DNA from: CATOSD01 sp965226695
Lineage (GTDB): Bacteria; Chloroflexota; Dehalococcoidia; Lucifugimonadales; CATOSD01
DNA length: 64,000 bases
Direction: 5' to 3'
Assembly (NCBI GenBank): GCA_965226695.1
Contig: OZ245405.1
Span: 1,922,001 to 1,986,000, forward strand
A program made the translations under genes and the position numbers. Under the pieces are notes generated by a model, which made no database searches, was not told the origin of the DNA, and was given only the letters and a program-made list of their open reading frames with translations. The stretch's first letter is position 1, and every line of letters starts with the position of its first letter. Positions 54,233 to 63,493 of this stretch are shown one piece after another.

Positions 54233-55636
54233 GTGACTGAGATGAACGTCATATGGATAGTGTCCGACACATTTCGCAGAGACCATCTGGGCGCGTACGG
54301 AAACCCGCATATCAGGACACCCTCTCTGGACAAGCTGGCGGCGGAGTCGGTCAGGTTCGATGCTCACTACTCTGCCGGATTCCCTACCATGCCCACCAGG
54401 GCGGACCATCAGACGGGAAGATGGACGATGTCCTTCATGGGCTGGGAGCCTCTTCCGGCGGGCGTGACCACGCTGGCGGAGATTCTGGCCAATCACGGCC
54501 TTCACACGGCGGCGTCCGTCGACACCCCCTACTACCTCAGAGACGGAATGAACTACGACCGGGGCTTCCAGTCCTTCTTCATGAACACTGGACAGGACAC
54601 GCTGTGGTCGTTGATTCCGGAACCCGGCTACCACAACGAGGCGTTGGATGTCAGGTCCAGATGGCGTAACGAAGCCGACAGGAATGCCCCCAAGACATTC
54701 ATGACCGCCATGCAGTGGCTGGAGCGTCATTACAAAGAGGACTTCTTCCTGTACGTGGACACCTGGGATCCCCACGAACCGTGGGACGCCCCGGCCTACT
54801 ACACCGAGCTCTACATGCCGGACTACGACGGCGAGCTAGTGCTGCCACTGTATGGGAATTGGCATGACGTGCCCGGATACCGCGAGTCGCAGCTCCGCAA
54901 GGCACACGCCACGTACTGCGGCGAGATCACCATGGTGGATACCTGGGTGGGATTTCTGCTGAAGTATGTTGAGAACATGGGGCTCGCGGACAACACGGCT
55001 GTCATATTCACCACCGACCACGGCTTCTACTTCGGAGAGCACGGAGGTCTCTTCGGCAAGATGAGCTCGGACAAGTACCCTGACGGGACTCTCCGGCCAT
55101 ACGACGAGCCGGGCTCGAAGTGGAGCTACTCGCCGCTCTTCGAGGAGATCGTCCACCTGCCTCTGCTGATCCTCGCTCCCGGAGTACCGCCAGGCTCCTA
55201 CGGTGGCCTGAGTTCCGCTGTCGACGTGATGCCCACAGTGCTCGACCTGCTGGGTCTGGACATCCCGGCCTTCGTGCAGGGCCGTTCACTTGCGCCCGCC
55301 ATGCGAGACACGACACGTCCCGGGCGCGAGTACGTGGTTAGCAGCCTGCCATTCGCCAATCCCGGCGACCCTGTCCAGTCGGTGGACAACTTCCTCCGTG
55401 ACCTCGAGGAAGCCCCGATCACTACCGTCACCGCGGGACAGTGGAGCTTACTCTACAGCCCCGGCGCCGGGGTGTCTCAGCTCTACGACCTGGCATCCGA
55501 TCCACGGCAGCTAGACAACGTGATAGAGAGGCACGTCGACCAGGCAGGGGAGTTACACCGGCTGCTGGTGGAATTCATGCGCGAGAACGAGGTGCCGGAA
55601 CGGCTGCTCCGGCCACGTCTGGAACTGCGGATGTAA
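54233..55636 (+). CDS. Sulfatase-like hydrolase with Thr at the nucleophile position
   Basis: 467 aa (GTG 54233; ATG 54242 is an alternative). Alkaline phosphatase superfamily, sulfatase branch. Metal-site marks: VIWIVSDTFRRDHLGAYG (Asp12), and FTTDHGFYFGEHG near 260 (Asp-His). The sulfatase signature C/S-x-P-x-R is here T-M-P-T-R (Thr52 in AGFPTMPTRAD), so no formylglycine can be made from this residue. The related phosphodiesterases/phosphonate hydrolases use Thr directly. YVDTWDPHEPWDAP is the typical substrate-cleft block. No signal peptide, so cytoplasmic. Followed after 15 bp by the GMC gene. Sulfate or phosphate ester substrate unknown. Confidence 0.88.
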   Translation: MTEMNVIWIVSDTFRRDHLGAYGNPHIRTPSLDKLAAESVRFDAHYSAGFPTMPTRADHQTGRWTMSFMGWEPLPAGVTTLAEILANHGLHTAASVDTPYYLRDGMNYDRGFQSFFMNTGQDTLWSLIPEPGYHNEALDVRSRWRNEADRNAPKTFMTAMQWLERHYKEDFFLYVDTWDPHEPWDAPAYYTELYMPDYDGELVLPLYGNWHDVPGYRESQLRKAHATYCGEITMVDTWVGFLLKYVENMGLADNTAVIFTTDHGFYFGEHGGLFGKMSSDKYPDGTLRPYDEPGSKWSYSPLFEEIVHLPLLILAPGVPPGSYGGLSSAVDVMPTVLDLLGLDIPAFVQGRSLAPAMRDTTRPGREYVVSSLPFANPGDPVQSVDNFLRDLEEAPITTVTAGQWSLLYSPGAGVSQLYDLASDPRQLDNVIERHVDQAGELHRLLVEFMRENEVPERLLRPRLELRM

Positions 55637-55651
55637 AAGCGTCCAGACAGC

Positions 55652-57225
55652 ATGAATAGGGGATACGATTACATAGTGGTCGGAGCCGGTTCGGCTAGAG
55701 CCGTGCTTGCGGCCCGCCTTACAGAAGACCCTCAGCGGCCCGCCTTACAGAAGACCCTCAGCGGTCGGTGCTGCCTGGAAGCGGGAGCGGACTATCCCGT
55801 GAGGGAACTGATGCCGGACGCGGGCAAGTACGCCTAAGGCTCGGACACGTCCATCCGGGACGGTGGACACATGTGGGACTTTCGTGCCAGGGCGACAGAC
55901 CGCGCCCATATAGACATCCCTCGGGGCAGGGTCACCGGAGGCTCGAGCGCGGTGAACGACGGCCAATTCCTGCGGGGAATGACGGAGGACTTCGACCGCT
56001 GGGCGGAGTGGGGTAACCCTGAGTGGAGCTACGAAAAGGTCTTCCCGTACATGCTGAAGCTGGAGTCGGACGAGGACTTCGACGATGAGTTCCACGGTTC
56101 GGACGGCCCAATCAGCTGTCGCCGGTACCGTCCCGATGAGTGGGGACCTCATCAACACGATTTCTATCGCGCATGCCTGGATACCGGGTTTCCCGACTGC
56201 CCCGATCACAACAGGCCGGGCTCCACCGGCGTCGACCCTCTGCCGTTCAACATAGCGGGGCGCGTTCGGGTGAGCTCGGCGTAGGATACCTCGACCCATC
56301 GCGCGGTCGACCGGGGCTGAGCATCAGGCCCCACAGCCTCGTATCTGGGATTGTCTTCGAGGGCAGTCGGGCAATCGGTGTTCGCGTGCTGAGGGGGCGC
56401 GAGGAGTCTGTCGTCTATGGCGACGAGGTGGTCATTTGCGCGGGAGCCGTAGGGACACCCCACGTGCTCGCCCTATCGGGCATCGGCCCCGGAGAGCAAC
56501 TGCGTCGCCTGTTCATCCCGGTGGTCCAGGACACTCCCGGAGTCGGGCGCAATCTCAGGGATCACCCGAACGTTCCGATAGCCTGGCGTACATACGCAGA
56601 CTTCCCGCTGCATACCAATCAGGTCAGCACCGGCAACGTAACGCTACGGTTTACGGCATCGGGCTCCCGCTACGAGAACGACCTGGTGATCTACATGGGC
56701 AACTATGCGGCGGCTCGCCCGATGAGGGGAATGGACCACGCCGACCCGGTGGGAATAGGCGTGAGCCAGTGTCTCTACATGGCATTGAGCCAGGGCGAAC
56801 TGCGCATCCGGTCACGCGACCCATGAGGGCCTCCCGAGCTCGACTTCAACCTGCTGGCCGATCCGTTCGATCTGGCTCGACTGCGCGAGAGCGTCAGGCT
56901 GTGCGCTGATCTTTTCAGGCACGGGGCCTTCGATCAGATAGTCGAGGAGCGCATCGCCCCTTCTAAGCGGGTTCTGAGCGACGACGACGCCCTGGATGCA
57001 TGGATGAAACGAGAGGTCATTACGGCGCATCACGTATCCAGCACCTGCAAGATGGGACCTTCAGGCGACCAAATGGCGGTTGTGGACCAGTACGGCCGTG
57101 TGCACGGCATCGATGGCCTGAGGATCGTCGACGCATCGATTATGCCCGACACCGTGCGGGCTAACCTGAACCTGACAGTTATGGCTATGGCGGAGAAGGT
57201 CGCCGATTTCATAAGACGGGGTTAA
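55652..57225 (+). pseudogene. GMC-family oxidoreductase (choline dehydrogenase-like), heavily disrupted
   Basis: ATG 55652. Readable parts: YDYIVVGAGSARAVLAARL (the FAD motif, with Arg for the usual Gly), MWDFRARATDRAHIDIPRG, RVTGGSSAVNDGQFLRGM, then ICAGAVGTPHVLALSGIGP, GVGRNLRDHPNVPI, and the C-terminal catalytic block HHVSSTCKMGP with ANLNLTVMAMAEKVADFI. Lesions: a 26-bp tandem duplication near 55735-55765 (ccttacagaagaccctcagcgg), TAA at 55835 in KYA*GSD, a frameshift near 56270, and TGA at 56823 (SRDP*GPPELDF, one step from CGA). GMC enzymes oxidise alcohols such as choline with FAD. With this many lesions it is a true pseudogene. Confidence 0.85.
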
Positions 57226-57696
57226 CTGGCGGGTGCAGCCCATACCGCAATGTGCTCAGCGAGCAGGGCAGCAACTGCCGTAGACCAGCCTCACGTGCCA
57301 TAAGACCCGGCAAGGAGGGAACTCTGGCGCGAAGCACCTTCAGTCTGGCCCCACCTCGAAACCGGCGCTGGCACTTCCGAAGGGATTGAGTTTGAGGTGT
57401 GTTGGGTATGCTGCCTGACCAAATACACGAGCTTGCCGCAGCCCAGAGTGACTTACTGGCAGAGTTGGGCGCGTCCCTGCATTGTTTGGGATAGCGATCA
57501 AACCATTAACCGAGATTCGGACCCAGAATCCTCAACACTCCACGTCCTTCTTGTGCCTGTCTCCGATTGACACAGTTGGTAAAGGGTGGCTCACACAGGC
57601 ATGAAGCTAGGATGTCATCCCCCCCAGCGCCCGCCGCTGGACAACCGCACCGCCGGGGTCGACGCCCAAGCGAAACCAGTCCGCTGTTGAAGCCAA
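57226..57696. other. Gene-free stretch before the IS427 element
   Basis: No reading frame with coding character and no RNA gene was seen. It ends at the CTAG target of the IS element. Confidence 0.5.
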
Positions 57697-58469
57697 CTAG
57701 GGCCTGTTCACACTACGTAGAGCGTCGAAGATGATTGCGAACAAGACAAAGCCGGCATAGAGCGCATCGAGCTTGTCATAGCGCGTGAATACTCTTCGAT
57801 ACCCCTTCAATCGACGGAACAGGCGCTCCACTTCATTCCGCCTCTTGTACAGCTCCTTGTCATACTCCCAAGGGTCCACGCGACTTTTCAGGGGTGGAAC
57901 AACAGGCGTGAACCCCATATCGAACGCCAATCGGCGTGTTTGGTCGCCCGAATATGCGCGATCCATCACCAGAGGCGGATTCCCCCGTTGTGGCCCCAGC
58001 CGGTTGAGCAGTTTGCGCCCCTCCGGTCCATCGTGGGCCTGGCCCGGAGAGAGCGAGAACGCTAAGGGTGTCCGATCATCCGCGGCAACCATATGAAGCT
58101 TGGTCGTCCATCCGCCTCGGGACTTGCCGATGGACTGTGGTCCGTTTTTTTGGCCGCACCCGTGCCGTCGGGATGCACCTTGACGGAGGTGCTGTCCAGT
58201 GAAGCTACCTCGATGGTGACCTTCACAATCCCCTTTCGCTGAAGCTGTTCGAACACTCGGTCGAGCACTCCGCTCTTGGCCCAACGGTTCATGCGCATGT
58301 AGATGGTGTGCCAGTTGCCAAAACGACTCGGCAACCCTCGCCACTTGCAACCGTGTTCTGCGACGTACAGAATAGCGTTGAGCACCCGTATGTTTGGAAT
58401 GGTCACATTGCCACGCTGCACGGGTAGGTACGGTTTGATGAGTTGGTAATGAGCTTGTGTAAGTTCCAT
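57697..58469 (-). CDS. IS427-group transposase in two frames, probable programmed frameshift at A7
   Basis: Frame 1 (58469-58062): MELTQAHYQLIKPYLPVQRG, short LIKPYLPVQRG, then AEHGCKWRGLPSRFGNWHTIYMR, ending near SLDSTSVKVHPDGTG (first catalytic Asp). At the heptamer aaaaaaa (plus-strand t run 58145-58151), -1 slippage joins AAKKNGPQSIGKSRGG in frame 2, which has TTKLHMVAADDRTPLAF, VMDRAYSGDQTRRLAFD (second Asp), and RNEVERLFRRLKGYRRVFTRYDKL (Glu). IS5/IS427-type elements commonly make the full enzyme this way. Stop TAG is within the CTAG target. No other lesion, so possibly active. Confidence 0.85.
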
Positions 58470-58512
58470 ATATGTATGATAACATGTCCAGACCCCTTAG
58501 TGTGAACAGACC
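57701..58512 (-). mobile_element. IS5-family, IS427-group element
   Basis: 812 bp. Terminal repeats ggcctgttcacacta (left) and ggtctgttcacacta (right, reverse strand). CTAG on both sides (57697-57700 and 58513-58516), of which TA or the whole CTAG may be the target duplication. It contains two overlapping transposase frames joined at a run of seven A. Confidence 0.85.
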
Positions 58513-60714
58513 CTAGTCGCTAATGACCAACTGTCTATCAAGAACAACGCCAACACCCAGCGAACCTTCATACGCCCACCACACGGCTCAGAGTCGGGAT
58601 CGCCACATCGGCCGCGGGGCCCTGGACGAAGTAAAAAATCCCAGAGAAGAGATTAGAAGAACCGCAGCTACAGTGTAACTGCATCTTGAGCGCCATAAGG
58701 CAAAGCGGAGTGGGTACGCGGGAGATGTACGACTGACGCCGTAGCGCACCAATACTATGTAAAGGCTGTTCCGCGACGCGTTCCCGGTGTGATGCAACCC
58801 TGAAGGTATAGTGAAGTGCCGAACGGCCACAGGCGTGTGCTCATCCACTGCCTGCGGGCCTTGGCCCACGCCGCCGCGCGCGCCCGGGCCAAGGCCCCGC
58901 GCCGACGAGCGCCGAACGCGCGGCGCTCGCGCCTTCTGTTAAGCTGCAAGTCTGCCAGATGAGCCTTCTGGCTGGCTTGGCTCGAAAACATACCGACTTA
59001 AAAAAACAGAACGCCCTACGAAAGTTATTTATGTAACAGTGGGTTTTGTTCCCAACCGTTCCCAGGACTCGCCGCCCTGGCGGTCCGTGTGCGACGGCAT
59101 TTCAAGCCGCGACTTCCGCCCGATTTGCAGGTCTTGCACGTAGTCATGCACTCTGCACCCCCACTTTCCGCCCAAGGATGCGCTCAAAGTGCGATCTGTG
59201 CGCACGAGCAGCCTACGCGTACGTATCGGTGGGTCTCCGGCGCTTGCGTGTCGCATGGAGGAGCCCCCACTCTCCGGCGTCGGTCTCGAACTCCGCCTCC
59301 GCCACTATCCCGAGCGGGATTCGTGCCCAGGCGTCCGGTTACTTGCCGAGGCTGTGGGGGCGCGGCATGGCGGGGGAGTCCCCGCGATACGTGGCTCCCC
59401 GCTGACGATCTCGTGTTGGTCGCCGAGACGAAGCCACCCGAAGTCGCTTAGTGGTCCGGATGCAGGATCAACGCCTGGCCCTCGCCCCCGCCCACTCAGC
59501 AGCGGCACATCCCCGACTCTGGTGAGCCGCGCGAACCGCCCGGCGTCCGGTGTGTCCTGCACCTACCGACCCGGGGGCTCAGCGTCGGATGTGGACGCGC
59601 TGCGCAGCGCCCATCTGCCTGCCGCCGATATCTTGAGAACCCAGCGCGCTCGGGTCGGCCGCTCCAGCTCTCGGCGGCTTCTCCGAGCACCCTCACATCG
59701 TCTCGGGTGAGATTGGCGATGACGTTCCGCACCCGAACCGTCGGCTGTTCTTCGTTCGTGTTCGCCCCCTCGAACGCCCCGCCATACACTCAGGTGGACC
59801 GCTAGCCTCTCTGGTGCCTTGCGCTGCCTTGTAGGCGGCCGGGGCTCTCACAGGGATTACGGCAGCGATGGCACGGTGCCGTCAGGCTAAGAAGGGGCGC
59901 AGCCTCGGGGAGCGATCGATAGCAAGGGCGAGGGACAGGACCACCTTCACCTCAGTCGCCAGATGGGGCATCCCGTGAATGATCCGGCGTCACCCGCGGC
60001 GGCGAGGCACGGACGCGAACCCCACGAAGAGTCCACTCCGTCGCTCCAAATCAGCCGGATGGCGCTTTCGGACTTCGGTTCGGGCTGGCACAACCCTGCC
60101 TCCCATCGCAAAATCGCCGTTATCGCTTCGTGAGTGTGTGCAGTGCCCAAGACTCACTCAAGTAATACCATGACTAGGGTCGGGTGTTTTGCGCCTCGGA
60201 TTGGCTTGTAGGGCACTTTGGGCGGCTTCGCCGTCGTGAACGTCCTGCAGCCTGTGCCATCGGATCTCTACCGCGCCGCCGGCCCGGGCACACAGGGCGT
60301 TGGTTGGTGTTGAGTTCCTCGCGCCATCGCACCGGCAGATGCGACCATCACCGTTCCAGCGGGGCCCTCCCCACGGTGATCAGGCGGCTGCCCGGCCGCG
60401 GACGAAATCCCATCGGGGCGGGTCCGCTAATTCGGGTGTGCTATGCTGGAAGAGAGCCGTAGCTAAGTTGGCCAATGGACGGAGTGGCTTCGGAAGCGGC
60501 AGTACAGCGCCGGTTTACCGCGCAGTCTCAGACAAAGGGCGACGGGCAGCACTAAGCTCAGCAGCCCACCGCCGGCCTGCCCGCCACTTCGCCGGCGCGG
60601 TTCTCGCCGGTGCACCGAGGCACGGCGGGGTACATCCGAAGCTACCTTTCAGACTTCCGGCACCGCCGGAGTAAGTAAAGGAATGAGCGGGCATCCGGAA
60701 GGAGGACGGACCGG
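58513..60714. other. 2.2 kb without recognisable genes
   Basis: GC-rich, with very GC-rich patches (58865-58930, gccgccgcgcgcgcccgggcc). Long frames here look like composition artefacts. On the minus strand 59690-59790 reads TVRVRNVIANLTRDDVRVLGE and 60050-60150 reads EAITAILRWEAGLCQPEPKS, which could be remnants of lost genes. The last 200 bp should hold the promoter of the next gene. Confidence 0.4.
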
Positions 60715-61635
60715 ATGAGAACGGTTCCCGAAGAGTTGGCAGCGCGCGTTGAGACCATCCGTTGGACCATTGCAAAGCGCCCACAGGTGCTTGAAGAGCT
60801 CGCCAGCAGTCCCGACGTCGCCGACTTGATCGTGCCTGACGGAAAGGAAACGAATGAACAGATTCGCGTGGCTGTGGAGCGCGGAGCCGCTGAGGCCGTG
60901 GACGAGGCCATCGTGGACACTATCAGGGCCGAGATGAAGAAATGGTGGCCGGCCTTTCCGGAACGCCGGCTTCTCACCGAACTGTTTAGGCGTGCCGCCC
61001 GACAAAGGGCGGGAAGCGGTCTCAAGGATAGCCGTCGCCCTACCACTCATAGGGAGGGTCTCTGCGTGGCGAAAGCACTCCTGGCCCAAGTCCCGGACAC
61101 CAGCCGACTAGACTCACGCCGGGAGTCCTTGCAAGTCTCGGCAACTCTTGCATCCGATTGGGTACGCTCTCCCGCTGGTGCGCGATGCCCCGAAGAACTG
61201 CTGGACTTCATCAGTCTCTCCCAGTCCAGCCGGGCATACTTCGACGCACTATGGCTCATATATGACCACCTTGATGAGCAGGGCGTGGACATCCCCATCA
61301 CGCTCAGCTGGTGGCGGAATGTGATTGACTCCGGGCTCAGGGTGCGCCCCGCCCTGAATCCCATTGCACCCCACCGTCCCGTCAACTCTGCCAACCTCGA
61401 GCGTGACGTACAGATCCATTTCACCATCGAGATCCTGCGCAGGGTTGCTGTGCCACCGAGGGACAGACGCGCCTCCGGCTGCCGCATGGTGGCTGAGGCT
61501 CTTGGGCTTTCCGAGGACACAGTGGAGCGCATCTGGAAGGAACTCTCCTCGACAGAGAAGTTCGAGGGCTTCGTCTTGAAACACCTTGACGCCATCTCCG
61601 AACGCGGCGGGCTGGTCTACGCCACTGAGGACTGA
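60715..61635 (+). CDS. Unknown 306-aa protein of a decayed integrated element
   Basis: ATG 60715 after GGAGGA, a strong Shine-Dalgarno. Not recognised. Residues 1-85 are helical and charged (EELAARVETIRWTIAKRPQVL, core RVETIRWTIAKRP). The middle has LDFISLSQSSRAYFDALWLIYDHLDEQG, short SRAYFDALWLIYDHLD. The C-terminal 70 residues look like a helix-turn-helix: RRASGCRMVAEALGLSEDTVERIWKEL, core AEALGLSEDTVERIWKE. A DNA-binding role fits its place next to an AlpA-like regulator and an integrase, but no domain name can be given. Confidence 0.6.
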   Translation: MRTVPEELAARVETIRWTIAKRPQVLEELASSPDVADLIVPDGKETNEQIRVAVERGAAEAVDEAIVDTIRAEMKKWWPAFPERRLLTELFRRAARQRAGSGLKDSRRPTTHREGLCVAKALLAQVPDTSRLDSRRESLQVSATLASDWVRSPAGARCPEELLDFISLSQSSRAYFDALWLIYDHLDEQGVDIPITLSWWRNVIDSGLRVRPALNPIAPHRPVNSANLERDVQIHFTIEILRRVAVPPRDRRASGCRMVAEALGLSEDTVERIWKELSSTEKFEGFVLKHLDAISERGGLVYATED

Positions 61636-61775
61636 GCCCGGATAGGACCACAGTCCTTCCCCAACTCCTCCCGGTCGAAGAACTTCACCCGCATCGCCAG
61701 GCCACTTGTGCTGTTCCGTCGCGGTTAGAGCCTGGAACAGCACACGCCCCCCCGTCCAAGCCATCTGCCTTTGAC

Positions 61776-62117
61776 TTGTGGAGGCTCTCGCTAGAAGACA
61801 TGGCTAAACTGGCTACACTTAATGACCCACTCTCGGTCTGCAGACCCGTCTACGCTCTCTCCAGAGGGACATCATGGCGTCCCGATCCAGATGAGGAGGT
61901 GCAGAGAGTGCGTGACAGACTGTTGAGGCGGCGGGAGGTAGAGAGGATTACGGGGTTGAGCAGGTCGTCGATCTACAGACACATGCAGGCCGGGGACTTT
62001 CCACGGCCCGTACGTGTCGGCCCCAGTGCCGTCCGGTGGAAGGAAAGTGACATCACGGCGTGGCTGGAGTCCCGGCCTGTGGCGAGGAGCGAAGTCGGCC
62101 CGTCCGGCGATGCCTAG
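61776..62117 (+). CDS. AlpA-family excisionase/transcription regulator
   Basis: The DNA-binding part is RLLRRREVERITGLSRSSIYRHM, short RREVERITGLSRSSIYRHM, then FPRPVRVGPSAVRWKESDITAWLES, core VRVGPSAVRWKESDI. This is the AlpA (PF05930) MerR-like winged helix that regulates or assists P4-type integrases. The family is normally about 65-75 aa, so the real start may be GTG 61908, with the upstream frame from TTG/GTG 61776 or ATG 61800 being leader. It lies 70 bp from the end of the convergent integrase remnant. Confidence 0.82.
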   Translation: MWRLSLEDMAKLATLNDPLSVCRPVYALSRGTSWRPDPDEEVQRVRDRLLRRREVERITGLSRSSIYRHMQAGDFPRPVRVGPSAVRWKESDITAWLESRPVARSEVGPSGDA

Positions 62118-62188
62118 GCGCTGACCGCAAGACCAGAGCCCTCCACAGAGTACTCCCGCTCCGGTGCCCCCGGAGGCGAACCGGTCAG

Positions 62189-63323
62189 CTAGTCCGCCCA
62201 CAGCTGCATCAGCGCACGGCGGCGCTCAAAGAGGTCGGACCTGGCGTACGCCCGCTCTGTGGAGTTGCCCAGCGTGTGGGCGAGCGCGGCCTCGGAGACG
62301 GCCCAGGGCGTGTCCGTCCGCTCGAGCGTCCAGTTCTTGAAGCTGGTTCGAAACCCGTGGACGGTGGCGCGCTCAGCGAGGCCGGTCGACCGCAGCACCT
62401 TCGTCAGCGTCATGTCCGACATCTGCGACTTCCGCTTCATCGGCGACGGGAACACCAGGCCGGACTACGTCATGCAGGCCGGGCGCCTCGCCGAGCACCT
62501 CGAGGGCCTGCTGGCTAAGGGGCACCCGGTGTTCCACGCCCGCCTTCATCCGCTCAGAGGGAATCCGCCACACGCGGTCCCGGAGCTCTATCTCATCCCC
62601 GGGTGGCGCCCCTCACCTCACCGGAGCGCGCCGCCGTGAGAACCAGGAACCGAAAGCACAGCCTGGCGGACAGAGAAGCCTGGGACGCTTCGACGGTCCT
62701 GAGGACCTCACCGACCTCCTGGTAAGGCAGGGCCCTGAGGTGGGCTTTCACCTTAGGCATGGGGGGAAGAGCACCGTCTATGGCCTAGTCCGCGGGGTTG
62801 GTATCCATGAAGCCACGTGCCATCGGCCATCGGAAGACGGTTCTCATCCGCTGTCGACCCGCCGGGCCGTCTCCGGCCGTGTGGCCCAAATCGGGGTTAG
62901 AACTCGCAGCACGGCGGACCTGTCTATCCTGTCCAGGGGCATGCTGCCCAGGGTCGGCATGGCGTGGCGCTCCAGGGTCTGCATCCAGCTTGCTATGTGC
63001 CTGCCGTTGCGCCAGCGGGGCCTGTTCGCCTCGTGTACCGTGAGGGCGGCTTCCCGAAAGGTAGGCATCGCGGGGGCGTGCTTTTCGGCGAGAGGGTCTC
63101 GGCCCTCGGCCACGGCAGCCCGGTAATCTGCCGCCTTTTCACAGGCCTGGTTCAGGCGCACCGTCGGATATCCGCCAAGTCTGATGTTGCGCCTTCGACC
63201 GTCGATTGTGATACGCAGGACCCAGGACTTGCGGCCCGCCTTGCCTAGGCAAAGATGTAGCCCCCCATCCGAGTATCTGCCGGGGTCTTTGAGAGCCCTG
63301 ACCCGTGTTGCCGACAGTGCCAC
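62189..63323 (-). pseudogene. P4-type tyrosine integrase, several frameshifts and one stop
   Basis: Reading from 63323: MALSATRVRALKDPGRYSDGG, shown as SATRVRALKDPGRYSDGGLH, SWVLRITIDGRRRNIRLGG (the DUF4102 arm-binding domain of P4 integrases), and core-binding TFREAALTVHEANRPRW. A frameshift near 62850 leads to RMRTVFRWPMARGFMDTNPAD, then TAG, then PKVKAHLRALPYQEVGEVL, FLVLTAARSGEVRGATR (catalytic Arg), another shift, VWRIPSERMKAGVEHRVPLSQQAL, short RMKAGVEHRVPLS (catalytic Lys region), a third shift, and VHGFRTSFKNW (second Arg) with ALAHTLGNSTERAYARSD (His and nucleophile Tyr). All catalytic blocks can be seen, but no continuous frame. Element no longer self-mobile. Confidence 0.85.
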
Positions 63324-63470
63324 ATCGGTCCTCCCATCTTAAGAAGTGTTACCACATTTGACGTGGGACAGTGAGGGCCGCATAAGGCACAGCTGGGAGC
63401 AGATTCAGGGCCTGTCAGCTACGAATGCGGATCATTACGGGACCAGCAGGGACAGGGTTGGGAACCTCAC

Positions 63471-63493
63471 TGGTGGAGCTGGGGGGACTCGGA
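63471..63493 (-). repeat. tmRNA 3'-end-like sequence, candidate attachment site
   Basis: On the minus strand the sequence ends CGAGTCCCCCCAGCTCCACCA. AGCTCCACCA with a T-arm-like CGAGTCCC before it matches the 3' terminus shared by bacterial tmRNAs, where P4-type elements often integrate. Only about 21 nt match, the rest of a tmRNA is not there, and it lies 148 bp upstream of the integrase start, which is a usual place for an att copy. No second copy was found in the window. Confidence 0.5.

Noticed and set aside
53393..54775. 460-residue minus-strand open frame
   Set aside because: It crosses an intergenic region, an IS21-like repeat and the sulfatase gene; no motif fits.
56820..56830. In-frame TGA in the GMC oxidoreductase as a second selenocysteine codon
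   Set aside because: The position is an Arg-like residue in homologous sequence (SRDPR), one step from CGA, and the gene carries other stops and frameshifts.
58755..58991. Arg/Ala-rich 78-residue minus-strand frame
   Set aside because: Lies in a gcgcgc-rich patch; composition artefact without a ribosome site.
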